DNA of 64,000 nucleotides from an uncultured Hyphomonas sp. GTDB lineage: Bacteria; Pseudomonadota; Alphaproteobacteria; Caulobacterales; Hyphomonadaceae. Shown piece by piece: positions 62,780-64,000 of the stretch. Made by a program: the position numbers and the translations under genes. Each line of letters starts with the position of its first letter. Position 1 is the stretch's first letter. Location: NCBI RefSeq assembly GCF_963677035.1, contig NZ_OY781472.1, forward strand, positions 3,377,658 through 3,441,657, given 5' to 3'. Under the pieces are notes generated by a model. That model saw only the letters and a program-made list of their open reading frames with translations. It had not been told where the DNA came from and did not search any database.

Positions 62780-64000
62780 TCAGTTGCCCTCGTCTTCAGC
62801 GCCGCCATCGAACGGGGTGAGCATCAGGCCGTGAAGCGCGCGGACACCAGCATAATAATTCCCGATCCGCATATTCTCATTCGCCGCGTGCTGGTTGTTG
62901 TCGGCATTCACAAGCGGCAACAGCATGATGGGCGCGCCCAGCACGCGGAGACCGGACGTCGGCACCGTTCCGCCCATCAGCGGAATGCGAACGGGCGCTT
63001 CGCCGAATGTTTCCGTCAAGGAGCTGACGATCCAGTTACCGACCGGCGCAGTCAGCGGCGTCTGAAGCGCGGGTGCACCGCCCCCCTTGGTCATGTATGC
63101 AAGACGCGGATAGGTTTGCCGTTCCTCCTCGGTCGGCACCCCATCCACCAGATGATACCCCTGCGCCTGGATATGCGCGCGGGCAAGTGACAGGAGACGC
63201 TGTGGCGGCGTCGCGGGAACTGTCCGCATACCAATGGCGGCTGTTGCACTTTCCGGAATAATCGTGCGGCGGGAGGCCCCGACATCGGCCGAGCGGAGGC
63301 CGGCGATGTTGAACGACGGATAGTTGATCGCCTCCTGATAACTGGCGCCAACGCAATCGGCTTCAGCAATCCCGATCCGCTGCTTGATCGCGTCCTCATC
63401 GTCCGGCACCGAGGCAAAGGCGGCTTTGGTTTCCTCATCGAAGACGACGCCGTCATAGAACCCCTCCACCGTCACCCGGCCGCAATCATCCTTGAATGTG
63501 GACAACAGGCTGGCCAGAAGCTGGGCGGGGTTGGGCGAGTAATTGCCATAGTGACCGGAGTGCAATTCCGTGCGCCCCCCGAACACCGTCAGCTCGAACC
63601 CGGCACCGCCGCGGTGCCCATAGACGACGGTGGGACGGTTCGAAATGTGCATCGGGCCATCCAGCATGATAATCGCATCGGCCGCCAGAAGGTCTGCGTT
63701 CCGCTTCACCACATCGCCCAGGGTCCGCGGGCCGCCTTCTTCATGGGAGTCGAGGAGGATCTTGATGTTCACCGCAGGCTCAAGACCTTCCGCCTGCAGT
63801 GCATTCATCGCCGCCAGCAGCATGATGATCGGCGCCTTGTCGTCTGCGGCGGAACGGGCGAACAGACGGTCGTCCGGGTCAGCCTCCCCTTTCAGCAAGC
63901 GCTCAAGCGGCAGGGCGTCTCCCCCAGCGGTCTTGAGGACCGGCGACCAGGGGCTTTCCTGATCCCATTCTTCGGGATGCACCGGCTGGCCGTCCATATG
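62780..64000 (-). CDS. M20-family metallopeptidase (partial, N-terminus outside window)
   Basis: The C-terminal 406 residues of an M20 zinc peptidase (dipeptidase/CPG2-like). The window edge cuts inside the first metal motif, visible as HMDGQPV. Further metal ligands and catalytic residues follow: RSAADDKAPI (bridging Asp), and DSHEEGGPRT (catalytic Glu pair). The M20 dimerisation domain is at about residues 135-250 (ELTVFGGRTELHSGHYGN). The final metal-binding His is expected near the C-terminal HAANENMRIGNYYAG. It hydrolyses peptides or N-acyl amino acids; no signal peptide can be judged because the start is missing. Confidence 0.92.
   Translation of the reverse strand, partial: HMDGQPVHPEEWDQESPWSPVLKTAGGDALPLERLLKGEADPDDRLFARSAADDKAPIIMLLAAMNALQAEGLEPAVNIKILLDSHEEGGPRTLGDVVKRNADLLAADAIIMLDGPMHISNRPTVVYGHRGGAGFELTVFGGRTELHSGHYGNYSPNPAQLLASLLSTFKDDCGRVTVEGFYDGVVFDEETKAAFASVPDDEDAIKQRIGIAEADCVGASYQEAINYPSFNIAGLRSADVGASRRTIIPESATAAIGMRTVPATPPQRLLSLARAHIQAQGYHLVDGVPTEEERQTYPRLAYMTKGGGAPALQTPLTAPVGNWIVSSLTETFGEAPVRIPLMGGTVPTSGLRVLGAPIMLLPLVNADNNQHAANENMRIGNYYAGVRALHGLMLTPFDGGAEDEGN

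Noticed and set aside
1..64000. CRISPR arrays, insertion sequences, prophage or integrase genes
   Set aside because: No direct-repeat series, transposase, integrase or phage structural motif was seen on either strand.

Overview
The window looks like ordinary chromosome of an alphaproteobacterium, most likely Hyphomonadaceae or another Caulobacterales relative. This rests on the split methionine synthase, the CYP153-type P450, the TtpC/DUF3450 transport genes, the ArsR-methyltransferase regulator heading a metF-metH operon, a CtrA-like TTAA-N7-TTAA site and the general protein flavour. Coding density is high, gene ends often overlap by 4 nt, and I see no phage, insertion sequence, CRISPR array or plasmid gene. 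One tRNA (Gln, TTG) is present. Species-level identity cannot be read from the sequence alone.

Layout. 1-2727 (minus) is the start of a TonB2-like energising operon: DUF3450 protein, TtpC-like ExbB with a periplasmic extension, and a second ExbB cut by the window edge. 3161-12025 holds tRNA-Gln, SppA, a nucleotide-sugar epimerase, a rarA-rluA pair, a TfdA-type dioxygenase followed by a CYP153-like P450, and a DegP-type protease. 12094-15081 (minus) is a lipid-catabolic group: small monooxygenase-like protein, acyl-CoA dehydrogenase and a GPH-family transporter.

15231-30197 is an exopolysaccharide (possibly holdfast-like) region. On the plus strand are an ExoA-like glycosyltransferase, a PPP-type phosphatase, a Wza-like export lipoprotein and an initiating sugar-phosphate transferase. 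On the minus strand an operon runs outer-membrane beta-barrel, Wzc-type tyrosine autokinase, glycosyltransferase, O-antigen-ligase/Wzy-like protein. Further glycosyltransferases, an FAD oxidoreductase and a PilZ protein follow. No flippase is visible.

30262-34647 holds two complementary acyl-CoA dehydrogenase subunits, a CobT-like protein that has lost its catalytic glutamates, a DUF1289 protein and a retropepsin-like protease. 34634-42201 carries pyruvate kinase and the methionine-cycle operon (regulator-methyltransferase, metF, metH N-half, a GGCT-family protein, metH C-half), with a perfect inverted repeat just before the first start codon. 42324-49095 carries MlaA and MlaC for outer-membrane lipid asymmetry, an amidase lipoprotein, a glycosyltransferase, EttA and a Sel1 protein. 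49222-55615 carries DPP4-like and carboxylesterase hydrolases, a Nudix enzyme, a DUF1330 protein, a decayed cystathionine lyase/synthase gene and free-methionine-sulfoxide reductase. 55756-61992 is a tight six-gene MoxR/DUF58 envelope operon. The window ends with an unknown protein and a truncated M20 peptidase.

The observations I rate highest are the CobT-like protein without catalytic residues, the self-contained methionine regulon with its operator, the PPP phosphatase placed in an autokinase-controlled polysaccharide locus, and the compact MoxR operon. None is clearly a wholly new system; each is a specific testable lead.
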